Source of the DNA: Colwellia sp. Arc7-D
GTDB lineage: Bacteria; Pseudomonadota; Gammaproteobacteria; Enterobacterales; Alteromonadaceae
Assembly: GCF_003061515.1 (NCBI RefSeq)
Contig: NZ_CP028924.1
Location: 310,001 to 374,000 of the forward strand
Length of the DNA stretch: 64,000 nucleotides
Reading direction: 5' to 3'
Below the pieces are notes generated by a model. That model searched no databases. It worked only from the letters and a program-made list of their open reading frames with translations, and was not told the DNA's origin. Shown here one piece after another: positions 39,268 through 48,087 of this stretch. Position 1 is the first letter of the stretch. Each line of letters starts with the position of its first letter. A program made the position numbers and the translations under genes.

Positions 39268-39681
39268 ATGACAAAAGCAATTAAACAACGCATATCTAAC
39301 ATTGCCTTAGTGGTTGAAGATTACGATGATGCAATTAAATTTTATACCCAAAAATTGAACTTCGAACTCGTTGAAAATACCGATTTGGGCGGCGGAAAAC
39401 GCTGGGTACAAATTTCACCTCCGAACGCTGAAGGGACTAATATATTATTGGCGAAAGCGAGTAATGATCAGCAGCAACAATCAATTGGTAACCAAGCCGG
39501 CGGACGAGTTTTTTTATTTCTACAAACCAATGACTTTTGGCGAGACTATGAACACATGAAAAGCCAAGGTGTTGAGTTTACAGAACAGCCTCGGGTTGAA
39601 GAATATGGCACAGTAGTCGTGTTTAAGGACTTATATGGAACGAAGTGGGATTTACTACAATTAAATGATGCAACTTGGTAG
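39268..39681 (+). CDS. VOC (glyoxalase/bleomycin-resistance fold) family protein
   Basis: 137 residues made of the paired beta-alpha-beta-beta-beta modules of the vicinal oxygen chelate fold: RISNIALVVEDYDDAIKFYTQKLNF at the start, and a second module FLFLQTNDFWRDYEHMKSQGVEF ending FKDLYGTKWDLLQ. Such proteins use a divalent metal for isomerase, dioxygenase or resistance reactions; the substrate cannot be told. Single gene, sharing a bidirectional terminator with convergent metJ. Confidence 0.85.
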   Translation: MTKAIKQRISNIALVVEDYDDAIKFYTQKLNFELVENTDLGGGKRWVQISPPNAEGTNILLAKASNDQQQQSIGNQAGGRVFLFLQTNDFWRDYEHMKSQGVEFTEQPRVEEYGTVVVFKDLYGTKWDLLQLNDATW

Positions 39682-39722
39682 ATTTAAAAATGAATTTCAC
39701 CAGTAAATACTTCAGATAATAA

Positions 39723-39745
39723 AAAAGGCGCTTTAAGCGCCTTTT
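39723..39745. terminator. Bidirectional terminator between VOC gene and metJ
   Basis: GGCGCTT-T-AAGCGCC with flanking A-run and T-run on both sides, so it can serve both convergent genes. Confidence 0.88.
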
Positions 39746-39776
39746 GTCATTTATAAACCTAATAGTTTATATCCCA

Positions 39777-40121
39777 TTAATCTTCTGTTTCTTCTTCCAT
39801 GTCAGTTTCGTATTCACTAAAGTCAGTTACACCTTGTGCTTCTAACGCTCTGCGAACACTTGCTGGTAATTTTTGTGTGTTGTCTTTAGCCAAATCACTA
39901 TCGTCAGGTAACGGTTGGCCAGTGAATGCGTGTAAAAACGCTTCACATAATAGTTCACTGTTGGTTGCATGGCGCAAGTTATTTACTTGTCGGCGTGTAC
40001 GTTCATCAGTTAGTACTTTTAACACACGTAAAGGGATAGACACGGTTATTTTTTTTACTTGCTCACTTTTTTTGCCGTGTTCGGCGTAAGGGTTAATATA
40101 CTCGCCATTCCACTCTGCCAT
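39777..40121 (-). CDS. metJ: Methionine repressor MetJ
   Basis: 114 residues, close to the usual 105. The ribbon-helix-helix core is clear: [49 protein letters not shown] contains the beta-strand that reads Met boxes and the two helices. S-adenosylmethionine is the co-repressor. A short acidic C-terminal tail (DMEEETED) extends beyond the E. coli protein. Divergent from metB, with Met boxes between them. Confidence 0.96.
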   Translation of the reverse strand: MAEWNGEYINPYAEHGKKSEQVKKITVSIPLRVLKVLTDERTRRQVNNLRHATNSELLCEAFLHAFTGQPLPDDSDLAKDNTQKLPASVRRALEAQGVTDFSEYETDMEEETED

Positions 40122-40251
40122 GAATATTCCTCTATGCTTAATTAATTGCGATAAACTTAGAAATTGCTGTTCTGGTGTACCAGTTTGCGATAAGTTTTAT
40201 CTTACTAGCTGATTTTACTGGTTGTGGGGCGTGAGTCAATAACGAATGTGT

Positions 40252-40275
40252 AGAAGTTTAGATGTCTAAAGTTCT
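40252..40275. promoter_or_regulatory. Met box array 1 (MetJ operator)
   Basis: Three contiguous 8-mers AGAAGTTT, AGATGTCT, AAAGTTCT; the central one matches the AGACGTCT consensus at 7 of 8 positions. Nearer to metJ than array 2. Confidence 0.65.
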
Positions 40276-40290
40276 TGACCGCACACTTTA

Positions 40291-40322
40291 AAGCGTTTAG
40301 ATTGATAGACGTCCAAACATCT
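40291..40322. promoter_or_regulatory. Met box array 2 (MetJ operator at metB)
   Basis: Four contiguous 8-mers AAGCGTTT, AGATTGAT, AGACGTCC, AAACATCT ending 29 bases before the metB ATG. AGACGTCC matches the consensus at 7 of 8 positions. Confidence 0.7.
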
Positions 40323-40351
40323 ATATAGAAAATATCCAATCTGGAGTTCAC

Positions 40352-41509
40352 ATGAGCGAGAAAAAAATAGCCACTACCGCTGTTCGAGCCGGTATAAACA
40401 GTGACCAACACCATGGCGCTGTTATTCCAGCTCTTCATCTTTCAAGTACCTATGCATTGAAAGGTTTCAATGAAAAGCGTCAGTTTGACTATTCACGTAC
40501 GGGTAATCCAACGCGCGCAACATTTGCCCGTGCTATTGCTGAATTAGAACAAGGTGCGGTTGGTATTGTCACAAGTACAGGTATGTCGGCCGTTCATCTA
40601 ATTTGCCAGTTGCTTAATACCGAAGACACAGTAGTGATCCCTCATGATTGTTACGGGGGCAGTTTTCGATTATTTACGCACCTGGCCAAACGTGGGCAAT
40701 TTAACTTAGTGGTTGTTGATCAAAACGATCAAACAGCATTAAGCGAAGCGCTTGCCAAAAAACCTAAGTTAGTCTTACTTGAGTCTCCTAGTAATCCGCT
40801 TTTACGTTTGGTCGACATTGCCGCGATAACCATACAAGCCCATAACGTAGGCGCTTTAGTCGCTGTTGATAACACCTTTTTATCACCGGCGTTACAGCAA
40901 CCACTATTGTTAGGTGCTGATATTGTTTTTCACTCAACAACTAAATATATCAATGGTCATAGTGATGTCGTTGGCGGCGTTTTAGTTGCCAAAGAACAAG
41001 CATTAGGTGAAGAGCTTGCTTGGTGGGCAAACTGTATCGGCATAACAGGCTCAGCATTCGACAGTTACTTAGCTTTACGTGGCTTAAAGACCTTACCTAT
41101 TCGGATGAAACAACATCAAATTAACGCTAATGCTGTCGCAGCGTTTTTGCAACAGCATTCAGCGGTAGAACAAGTATATTTTCCAGGCTTGAGCGATCAC
41201 CCACAACATGAATTAGCTAAAAAGCAGCAATATGATTTTGGCGCCATGATGAGCTTTGAGATTAAAGGGGGCGTTGAAGCGGTGAAAGTATTGTTCGATA
41301 AATTAAAGTTTTTCACCCTTGCTCAATCATTAGGTGGTGTTGAAAGCTTGATCAGTCATCCATCCACTATGACTCACGCGGGTATGGAGATTGAAGCACA
41401 ATTGGCTGCTGGTATAACTCAGTCATTAATACGACTTTCTGTGGGTATTGAAGATATCGAAGATATGATCGATGACCTTTCGCAAGCACTTGATGCAAGC
41501 CAAGCCTAA
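40352..41509 (+). CDS. metB: Cystathionine gamma-synthase
   Basis: 385 residues, PLP enzyme of the Cys/Met metabolism family: SRTGNPTRATF, the phosphate-binding STGMSAVHL, and the PLP lysine in HSTTKYINGHSDVVGG. It condenses O-succinylhomoserine with cysteine. The Met box arrays and the metJ-metB-metL order identify it as MetB rather than MetC or a gamma-lyase. A ribosome site TGGAG precedes the ATG. Confidence 0.94.
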   Translation: MSEKKIATTAVRAGINSDQHHGAVIPALHLSSTYALKGFNEKRQFDYSRTGNPTRATFARAIAELEQGAVGIVTSTGMSAVHLICQLLNTEDTVVIPHDCYGGSFRLFTHLAKRGQFNLVVVDQNDQTALSEALAKKPKLVLLESPSNPLLRLVDIAAITIQAHNVGALVAVDNTFLSPALQQPLLLGADIVFHSTTKYINGHSDVVGGVLVAKEQALGEELAWWANCIGITGSAFDSYLALRGLKTLPIRMKQHQINANAVAAFLQQHSAVEQVYFPGLSDHPQHELAKKQQYDFGAMMSFEIKGGVEAVKVLFDKLKFFTLAQSLGGVESLISHPSTMTHAGMEIEAQLAAGITQSLIRLSVGIEDIEDMIDDLSQALDASQA

Positions 41510-41619
41510 ATTCGTTATTCAAAAGTTGGCCAATCCGTGTATTTGGTCGACCTTGATATAAGCGTATTAAAAATAATTTAAAAGTGGTGTGACAATATCA
41601 GTCAGCCTGCGGTAATAAA

Positions 41620-44127
41620 ATGATTGATCCTAATGTAGCGGAAACGCCTAATTCGGCAAATAATAAATTGGTAAAAATTGCTAGTAATGTGCATAAATTC
41701 GGAGGTAGTAGCTTAGCCACCAGTGCATGTATTGAACGTGTAGTGGATATTATTCGTCAGCATTGCCAGATAAACGACATTGTAGTGGTATCTGCCAACG
41801 GTAGTACTACAGATGCATTGTTTGATATCTATCAGCTAGCTGTTGAACTAAAAGATGCGACGTTGCTAAGTGCTGAATACAATAAAGAAAATAATGAATT
41901 AGTAACGTTACGTGAGCAATTACTTGCCGCGCTTGCTGATTTAAATACTGTGCAAGCCACATTAATTGATGAGCTTTTAAATACCAGCAGTGCTGCCAGA
42001 CTTAATGGTTTATTAAGTGATGAAATTGCAGACAGCACAAAAAAATTAATCAATGACCCTATAAGTTATCAAAATGACTTATTAGCCTTTGGTGAAGTAT
42101 GGTCAGCACGTTTATTGTCAGCGGTATTAAGTGAAAGTGTTTGCCCAAGTTATATGTTAGATGCGAGGGATTTCTTGCTACTTCAAGATGAAAAAAATTG
42201 CACCATTGACTATAGCGTAAGTGAAACTGCATTCTCTGCGCTTCGCCAACAGAATAAATTAGTGGTTGTAACAGGCTACATCGCACGTAATAAACAACAG
42301 CAAACGTGTACATTGGGGCGTAACGGTAGTGATTATTCGGCCACAATAATGGCAGCATTGTCACAAGCGCGAAATGTTACGCTTTGGACTGATGTTGATG
42401 GTATTTATAGCGCTGATCCTCGCATTGTACCTTCAGCGAGAAAACTACACCGTTTGCCTAATGCTGTAGCTAATGAACTTGGTCGTTTGGGTAATCCTGT
42501 TTTACATGCAAAAACTTTACAACCATTAACTAGTCATAATACCCACCTACATGTTGCGAGCAGTTTTGCACCTGATATTAGCGGTAGTGAAATAGGCAAG
42601 TTTGGTCAAATAGCAAAGCAAGAGCTTTCAGTGACCAGTTTAAACGATTTAATATTAGCAAAGTCTGCTAGTTTTTTAGCCAAGTCAGGTGAGTTAGCGG
42701 TAAGTGAATTTTCACCGGTTTGTTATAACCTTGACGAAGGCTACATAGTTGTACCACAGGCACAACAAAAGTCGGTTAGCCAGTGGCTAGCAAGCCATGA
42801 CACAGAAGTAACCTTTAAACCAGTGGCGATTATAGCTATTGTGGGTCATAGCGTGGCAAAGCAAGGAGATATGCGCGCTAGGTTTAAAAGAGCGCTAAAA
42901 CATCAGCCTACTTTACATTTTTTACATTCTTTTAATGAACATAGTTATATTGCGATATTACCAGAGGTTTGTTCGAGTGAAGTGCTCAATAATGTTCATG
43001 CAGATATGACAAAAGACGCTAAAAATATTGCATTGGTTGTTGCTGGTTTAGGCAATGTTGGTCAACGTTTTTTAACCATGTTACCTAAACAAATTGCACG
43101 AGTTTCAGGCTTAGAAAATGTTCATTTAGTTGGCTTGGTTGGTGCCAGTAAAGCGTTAATAAATACCGATGGTATAGATGTAGCCAATGCGCTTGAACAT
43201 TATCAGCAACAAGCACAGCAATATGATAGTGAACAATTATTAGCGTGGCTAACCAGTCACCCATACGATGAATTGATTATTGTTGATATTACACCTAGTG
43301 AAGCTTTCAGCCATTTGTATCAAGAGTTTTTTACCCGTGGCATACATGTCATTGGTGCGAATAAATGGGCTGCTTCTTCAAGTACAGAAAACTATCGAAA
43401 ATTACTGATAACTGCAGAAAAAAGTAACAGTATTTGGCTTGGAAATACGACGGTTGGTGCAGGCTTACCTATTAATTCAACTATTAAAGAGCTACTTAAT
43501 AGTGGTGACAAAATTTCAGAAATCTCTGGCATATTTTCTGGTACTTTATCTTGGTTATTTCAGTATTACGATGGTTTGACACCATTTTCAACGCTGCTTA
43601 ATGACGCGTTATCACAAGGTATTACAGAGCCAGATCCACGAGAAGATTTATCAGGTAGAGATGTACAACGTAAACTCTTAATACTCGCGCGTGCTGCTGG
43701 ATTTGAGTTATCGTTAACTGATATCGATTGCCAAAGCTTAGTACCAGAGCCACTACGTGATATATCATTAGCCGAGTTTCTTACACGAACAGCTGAGCTA
43801 GACGAAATGTTTTTGTCGCGCTTAAAGCAGGCACAAGAGAAAGCTTGTGTTATTCGTTATGTAGCAAGATTTATAAGCGAAGATGATCAGGTTGTAGCTA
43901 AGGTAAGTTTGGAAGAGTTAAGTGAAACGGATGCCTTCTCGCAGTTAACACCGTGCGATAACGTATTTCAAATTAAGAGTGAGTGGTATCAGGAAAATGC
44001 GTTGATTATTCGTGGCCCAGGTGCAGGTCGTGATGTAACCGCTGGTGGCATTCATGCCGATTTGGTTACTATTTGCCAACAATTAAATCATCGTCATCAG
44101 CAAGTTAAGATCAATGGTTTAAATTGA
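41620..44127 (+). CDS. metL: Bifunctional aspartokinase/homoserine dehydrogenase II
   Basis: 835 residues (E. coli MetL 810). Aspartokinase part (about 20-330) with VHKFGGSSLA, LGRNGSDYSA and WTDVDGIYSADPR; a central ACT-type region; homoserine dehydrogenase part (about 465-835) with GLGNVGQRFL, GANKWA and GRDVQRKLLILARAAGF. It makes aspartyl phosphate and homoserine for methionine synthesis. It follows metB by 110 bases without a terminator between. The stop codon lies inside a 12-bp tandem repeat. Confidence 0.95.
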   Translation: MIDPNVAETPNSANNKLVKIASNVHKFGGSSLATSACIERVVDIIRQHCQINDIVVVSANGSTTDALFDIYQLAVELKDATLLSAEYNKENNELVTLREQLLAALADLNTVQATLIDELLNTSSAARLNGLLSDEIADSTKKLINDPISYQNDLLAFGEVWSARLLSAVLSESVCPSYMLDARDFLLLQDEKNCTIDYSVSETAFSALRQQNKLVVVTGYIARNKQQQTCTLGRNGSDYSATIMAALSQARNVTLWTDVDGIYSADPRIVPSARKLHRLPNAVANELGRLGNPVLHAKTLQPLTSHNTHLHVASSFAPDISGSEIGKFGQIAKQELSVTSLNDLILAKSASFLAKSGELAVSEFSPVCYNLDEGYIVVPQAQQKSVSQWLASHDTEVTFKPVAIIAIVGHSVAKQGDMRARFKRALKHQPTLHFLHSFNEHSYIAILPEVCSSEVLNNVHADMTKDAKNIALVVAGLGNVGQRFLTMLPKQIARVSGLENVHLVGLVGASKALINTDGIDVANALEHYQQQAQQYDSEQLLAWLTSHPYDELIIVDITPSEAFSHLYQEFFTRGIHVIGANKWAASSSTENYRKLLITAEKSNSIWLGNTTVGAGLPINSTIKELLNSGDKISEISGIFSGTLSWLFQYYDGLTPFSTLLNDALSQGITEPDPREDLSGRDVQRKLLILARAAGFELSLTDIDCQSLVPEPLRDISLAEFLTRTAELDEMFLSRLKQAQEKACVIRYVARFISEDDQVVAKVSLEELSETDAFSQLTPCDNVFQIKSEWYQENALIIRGPGAGRDVTAGGIHADLVTICQQLNHRHQQVKINGLN

Positions 44128-44151
44128 GGTTTAAGTTGAGGTTTAAATTAA
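44116..44151 (+). repeat. 12-bp tandem repeat containing the metL stop codon
   Basis: GGTTTAAATTGA, GGTTTAAGTTGA, GGTTTAAATTAA. The first ends in the metL TGA; the next two repeat an in-frame stop (TGA, TAA). Probably a small slippage duplication. Confidence 0.7.
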
Positions 44152-44215
44152 GGACTTAAATTAGAGATATAGATTAAGGATTTTAATTTTCATTCATTAC
44201 AAAACTGTTAGCGAT

Positions 44216-44260
44216 AAAAAAATATTGATTGGCTTTAACTCAACCAATCAATATTTTATT
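44216..44260. terminator. Bidirectional terminator between metL and the TorF-like gene
   Basis: Perfect 12-bp stem AATATTGATTGG / CCAATCAATATT, loop of 11 bases, with A-run before and T-rich run after. Confidence 0.82.
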
Positions 44261-44294
44261 GATACATCTAATTATAGTTGCTGTTAACTATGTA

Positions 44295-44939
44295 TTAAAA
44301 AGATTTACCTATGCTAAATACTAGGTTTTCGTCACTTGTAGAGCCGGCTAATTCTTTTGAGTTAGATACAATAGCAATACCAACATCGAAACCTGAAACT
44401 TCAGTACCGTAACCTACTTCGATGTAATCACCATCAAAGTCTTTACCCCAAGTACCGTAAATAGCATAAAAACCTTCATGCTCAACAGTAGCCGATAAGA
44501 AGTCGTAGTCTTGATCTGGACCATTTTCAACTTCCCACTCACCCACGTTATAAGTCAGTGAGAACATATCGTAGCTTAAACCTAAGTTGATTTCGTTATA
44601 TGAGGTATCAAAATCACCCGTGTATTGGTATGAAGTAAAACCAACGCTATAGCCTAGACCACTGTCTAGCTCTCCGCCGTAGCCACCATAAATATCAACT
44701 TCTAAACCGTCTTGAACGTCCGCCGCCCAAGTTCCAAGATAAAAGCCACTATTTTCATAGTCAATACCGGCACTAGCTGAGGCTGTGTCTGTTTGTACAA
44801 TACCACGGAAAATATATTGAGAAACTAGACCAACATTGGCACTTAAACCTTCTACTTCAAGTGCTGAGGCTGAAGTAGAAACCAATGCTGAAGTTGCTAG
44901 AATCGTCGATAATGAAAGAGAGATAATTGATTTTTTCAT
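44295..44939 (-). CDS. TorF-family putative porin
   Basis: 214 residues. Signal peptide cleaved near ASALEVE, then short amphipathic beta-strands of a small outer-membrane barrel, including the family start SANVGLVSQYIFRG and the C-terminal FSIGKSF with terminal Phe. The sequence matches the TorF/TIGR02001 family, whose members often lie next to glnK-amtB genes in other Proteobacteria. The mature part is very acidic, as expected in a marine organism. Upstream on the same strand is a sigma-54 promoter and, further up, an NtrC-like dyad, so it is probably induced under nitrogen limitation. Confidence 0.82.
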   Translation of the reverse strand: MKKSIISLSLSTILATSALVSTSASALEVEGLSANVGLVSQYIFRGIVQTDTASASAGIDYENSGFYLGTWAADVQDGLEVDIYGGYGGELDSGLGYSVGFTSYQYTGDFDTSYNEINLGLSYDMFSLTYNVGEWEVENGPDQDYDFLSATVEHEGFYAIYGTWGKDFDGDYIEVGYGTEVSGFDVGIAIVSNSKELAGSTSDENLVFSIGKSF

Positions 44940-44976
44940 GTTTTAGTCCACTAAGTTTTTATAATTGATGTAGCTA

Positions 44977-44993
44977 TTGCAAAGAAAGTGCCT
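44977..44993 (-). promoter_or_regulatory. Sigma-54 (-24/-12) promoter of the TorF-like gene
   Basis: The minus strand reads AGGCACTTTCTTTGCAA: GG and GC are separated by exactly 10 bases, matching TGGCAC-N5-TTGCA at all but the first base. Transcription would start near 44967, giving a leader of about 28 bases before the ATG at 44939. Confidence 0.7.
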
Positions 44994-45079
44994 GAGTGCC
45001 TATTTTTATATTAAATAATCATATATCAGTGCTTTACATGTTTTTTAGTTGAATTTTAATTTGTCATCAAATGTATAAT

Positions 45080-45096
45080 TGTACTAAATTGGTGCA
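45080..45096. promoter_or_regulatory. NtrC-like enhancer site
   Basis: TGTACT-N5-GGTGCA matches the NtrC dyad TGCACY-N5-RGTGCA at 11 of 12 positions. Its centre lies about 120 bases upstream of the predicted sigma-54 start site, a usual enhancer distance. Confidence 0.58.
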
Positions 45097-45249
45097 ATTA
45101 TCATCGATTGTGTGCAAAAAAGGGCATCGTTTGATGCAAGTATTCAATATTTAATGCTTCTTATACTGAAATTAATCAAGGTGTTGAAATCTACATGTGA
45201 ACTTGATTACGATATAAGATGTTATATACATTTTTGTGACTGATCTAAG

Positions 45250-45293
45250 TCGCAAAATTTGCACAATTAAGTTAAAGTATCGCAAATTTTGTC
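45250..45293. repeat. Near-direct repeat upstream of rpe
   Basis: TCGCAAAATTTGC (45250-45262) and TCGCAAATTTTGTC (45280-45293) are 30 bp apart and end 12 bases before the rpe ATG. The first contains the dyad GCAAA-A-TTTGC. They may be operator half-sites; no known regulator was recognised. Confidence 0.4.
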
Positions 45294-45305
45294 AAGGTAA
45301 TTACT

Positions 45306-45977
45306 ATGTCTGATTTTCTTATTGCTCCATCAATTTTATCTGCTGACTTTGCTCGCTTGGGCGAAGATGTTACAAAGGTGCTTAATGCTGGCGCTGATGT
45401 TATTCATTTTGATGTGATGGATAATCACTTTGTACCAAACTTAACGTTTGGCTCAATGATCTGTAAATCATTACGAGACTACGGTATTACCGCACCTATT
45501 GATGTGCATTTAATGGTGAAGCCTGTTGATAGCCTGATCCCTGATTTTGCTAAAGCCGGTGCTGATATTATTACCTTCCACCCTGAAGCTAGTGATCATA
45601 TTGATAGAACCTTGCAGCTCATTAAAGATCATGGCTGTAAAGCGGGCTTAGTATTAAACCCTGCAACACCTTTACATGTTTTAGATTTCGTTATGGATAA
45701 ACTCGATGTTATTTTGTTAATGTCAGTTAACCCAGGCTTTGGTGGGCAATCATTTATTCCTACTACTTTAGATAAACTTCGCTTAGTGCGTGAAAAAATC
45801 GATGCCAGTGGTTTCGATATTCGTTTACAAGTAGATGGTGGCGTTAAAGCCGATAATATTGCAGATATAGCTAAAGCAGGCGCTGATATGTTTGTGGCTG
45901 GTTCGGCTATATTTTCAAAGCCAGATTACAAAGTTGCAATTGATGAAATGCGCGCAGCATTAGCCACCGTTAAATAA
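45306..45977 (+). CDS. rpe: Ribulose-phosphate 3-epimerase
   Basis: 223 residues, standard length. TIM barrel motifs: [52 protein letters not shown] and [10 protein letters not shown] with metal and catalytic Asp residues. It interconverts ribulose-5-phosphate and xylulose-5-phosphate. It is followed 40 bases later by trpS; the gph gene that separates them in E. coli is missing. Confidence 0.96.
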   Translation: MSDFLIAPSILSADFARLGEDVTKVLNAGADVIHFDVMDNHFVPNLTFGSMICKSLRDYGITAPIDVHLMVKPVDSLIPDFAKAGADIITFHPEASDHIDRTLQLIKDHGCKAGLVLNPATPLHVLDFVMDKLDVILLMSVNPGFGGQSFIPTTLDKLRLVREKIDASGFDIRLQVDGGVKADNIADIAKAGADMFVAGSAIFSKPDYKVAIDEMRAALATVK

Positions 45978-46017
45978 TTAACAGATTAAATAATTAAGAA
46001 AACTTCAAGGATAAAAA

Positions 46018-47022
46018 ATGAGTAAACCTATTGTACTAAGCGGCTGTCAGCCATCAGGCGAGTTAACCATTGGCAATTATCTTGGTGCATTAAAGCAATG
46101 GGTAAGCATGCAAGATAGTCACGAATGTTATTACATGCTGGTTGATCAGCATGCCATAACTGTTCGCCCTGAGCCTGAAGCGTTGCGCAAAGCAACTTTA
46201 GATGGTTTAGCATTATATTTAGCTTGTGGCGTTGACCCAGAAAAAAGCACTATTTTTATTCAATCACATGTGCCTGAGCATGCGCAATTGAGCTGGGTAT
46301 TAAATTGCTACACTCAAATGGGTGAGCTTAATCGCATGACGCAATATAAAGATAAGTCGTCTAAATCTGAAGCCAATATGAACTCAGGTTTGTTTACTTA
46401 TCCGGTTTTAATGGCCGCTGATATTTTATTATACGGCGCCAATAAAGTGCCCGTTGGCGATGATCAAAAACAGCATTTAGAATTAGCACGTGACATTGCT
46501 ACGCGTTTTAATAACTTGCATGGTGAAACTTTTAAAGTGCCTGAACCCTTTATTCCTGAGTTTGGCGCTCGTGTCATGAGCTTATTAGAGCCGACTAAAA
46601 AAATGTCAAAATCTGATACGAATCCAGGTAACTTTATTGGCTTACTAGAAGATACTAAGAAAATAACCAAAAAAATTAAACGTGCTGTGACTGATTCAGA
46701 CGAGCAAGCGAATATCTATTTTGATATTGCAGAAAAGCCTGGTGTATCAAACTTGTTATCGCTTTTATCATGTACAACAGGTAAAACAGTTGCTGAACTT
46801 GTGCCTGAATATGAAGATAAAATGTATGGGCATTTAAAAGGTGATGTTGCTGAAGCTGTTGTTGCTTTACTTGCGCCGATTCAAGAACGTTATCATCAAT
46901 TTCGTAATGACCAAGCCTACTTAGATGAAGTGATGCGAAAAGGTGCAGATAAAGCGTCAGCGCGTGCGAGTAAATTGCTAGCTGAGGTTTATCAAGCTAT
47001 TGGTTTTATCGCCAAACCTTAA
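46018..47022 (+). CDS. trpS: Tryptophanyl-tRNA synthetase
   Basis: 334 residues, class I synthetase. HIGH-type motif as [18 protein letters not shown], tryptophan-binding residues around DQHAITVR and [13 protein letters not shown], and the KMSKS loop as KKMSKSDTN. Usual length for bacteria. Downstream of rpe, with a strong terminator after it. Confidence 0.97.
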   Translation: MSKPIVLSGCQPSGELTIGNYLGALKQWVSMQDSHECYYMLVDQHAITVRPEPEALRKATLDGLALYLACGVDPEKSTIFIQSHVPEHAQLSWVLNCYTQMGELNRMTQYKDKSSKSEANMNSGLFTYPVLMAADILLYGANKVPVGDDQKQHLELARDIATRFNNLHGETFKVPEPFIPEFGARVMSLLEPTKKMSKSDTNPGNFIGLLEDTKKITKKIKRAVTDSDEQANIYFDIAEKPGVSNLLSLLSCTTGKTVAELVPEYEDKMYGHLKGDVAEAVVALLAPIQERYHQFRNDQAYLDEVMRKGADKASARASKLLAEVYQAIGFIAKP

Positions 47023-47051
47023 TTACACCTTATTGCACTTTTGTAATATCT

Positions 47052-47082
47052 AAAAAGCCGTCGTAACCACGACGGCTTTTTT
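47052..47082 (+). terminator. Rho-independent terminator of trpS
   Basis: Stem AAAAAGCCGTCGT / ACGACGGCTTTTT with loop AACC and a T-run; symmetric, so it may also serve the convergent FHA gene. Confidence 0.93.
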
Positions 47083-47118
47083 ATGCTTAAACCTCAGTAA
47101 TACTAAGCTTTTATCTAA

Positions 47119-48087
47119 TTAATCTTTACTGTCTTTTTCTACGCTTTTTGTCGCTTTATCAAAGAGCTTACTTGCGTCATTAACAAAGGTTTCAACATTA
47201 GTACTTGGCGCAAATATAAAGGCTGGCGACATAATGGTGGTGTCAAATTGCGGGCGCGGATTAAAGTCAGGTTGTTTACTCATTTGAATGACAAAACTGC
47301 CGCCAAAGAGCAAGAGTATTAAACATGAGGCGACAACATTTCTACGACGTAAAGTCATGTGAAAGCCGACATAACAGTTAAGCCAAAATAAGCCAAAAGC
47401 CAATAGCAATGGAATAATAGATAACAACCAGAGCATTGAAAAATTACTGGAAGTATTAAAGTGCACAATGTTTTCAAAAATATCACTGAGCCACATTAAA
47501 TTAAAAAAGATAAAGCTAATGCCCATTTGGGTCCAAAAACGCGCATCATGTTTGGTCAAGTGTGACACTAATGCAATGCCGGCAGGCCATAAGGCAAAGC
47601 CTAAGGTTAAGCCAATGGTAGGCACAAGTATTTGAGTTAACGAAACTTCGTTAGCATTGTTTAAATTGATTATCCAACCACCAATTAAAGCAAATAAAGT
47701 CATACTAAGTGCAAGTACAACAGGGTGACGCGCTAAGTTTATTAAGCTCTCGAATGGACTAATGGCAATACTTTCAGATACAGGATGACTAGGAAAAACA
47801 AGGCGTACTTGGCTTTTACCAATGGAGATAATATCGCCAGAACTGACTTTATGTTGGATAACATTTTCTTTACTGCCTTCAAGAAAACTGCCGTTAATTG
47901 ACCCTTGATCATCAACCAACCAATGCTCACCGTTAAAATGCAACTGCAAGTGTTCAGGACAAACATGAGGGTCACTAATGATAATGTCGTTATCGTAGCC
48001 CCGACCTATAGTAATGTTGTTTGGAGCAAATTTTTGGCGACTTAAGAGTTTGTGACCATGACTGATTTCTTCAATAATTATTTCCAT
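47119..48087 (-). CDS. FHA-domain inner-membrane protein
   Basis: 322 residues. N-terminal FHA domain (about 1-100) with ITIGRGYDNDI, the segment DPHVCPEHLQLH in place of the usual S-R-x-H, and GSINGSFLEG, so the phosphothreonine-binding Arg, His and Asn are present. The rest holds about five hydrophobic segments (between about 128 and 262) and a charged tail. FHA domains bind phosphothreonine; the partner kinase is not in the window. Its start overlaps the end of the upstream protease gene by 10 bases, so the two are coupled. Confidence 0.8.
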   Translation of the reverse strand: MEIIIEEISHGHKLLSRQKFAPNNITIGRGYDNDIIISDPHVCPEHLQLHFNGEHWLVDDQGSINGSFLEGSKENVIQHKVSSGDIISIGKSQVRLVFPSHPVSESIAISPFESLINLARHPVVLALSMTLFALIGGWIINLNNANEVSLTQILVPTIGLTLGFALWPAGIALVSHLTKHDARFWTQMGISFIFFNLMWLSDIFENIVHFNTSSNFSMLWLLSIIPLLLAFGLFWLNCYVGFHMTLRRRNVVASCLILLLFGGSFVIQMSKQPDFNPRPQFDTTIMSPAFIFAPSTNVETFVNDASKLFDKATKSVEKDSKD

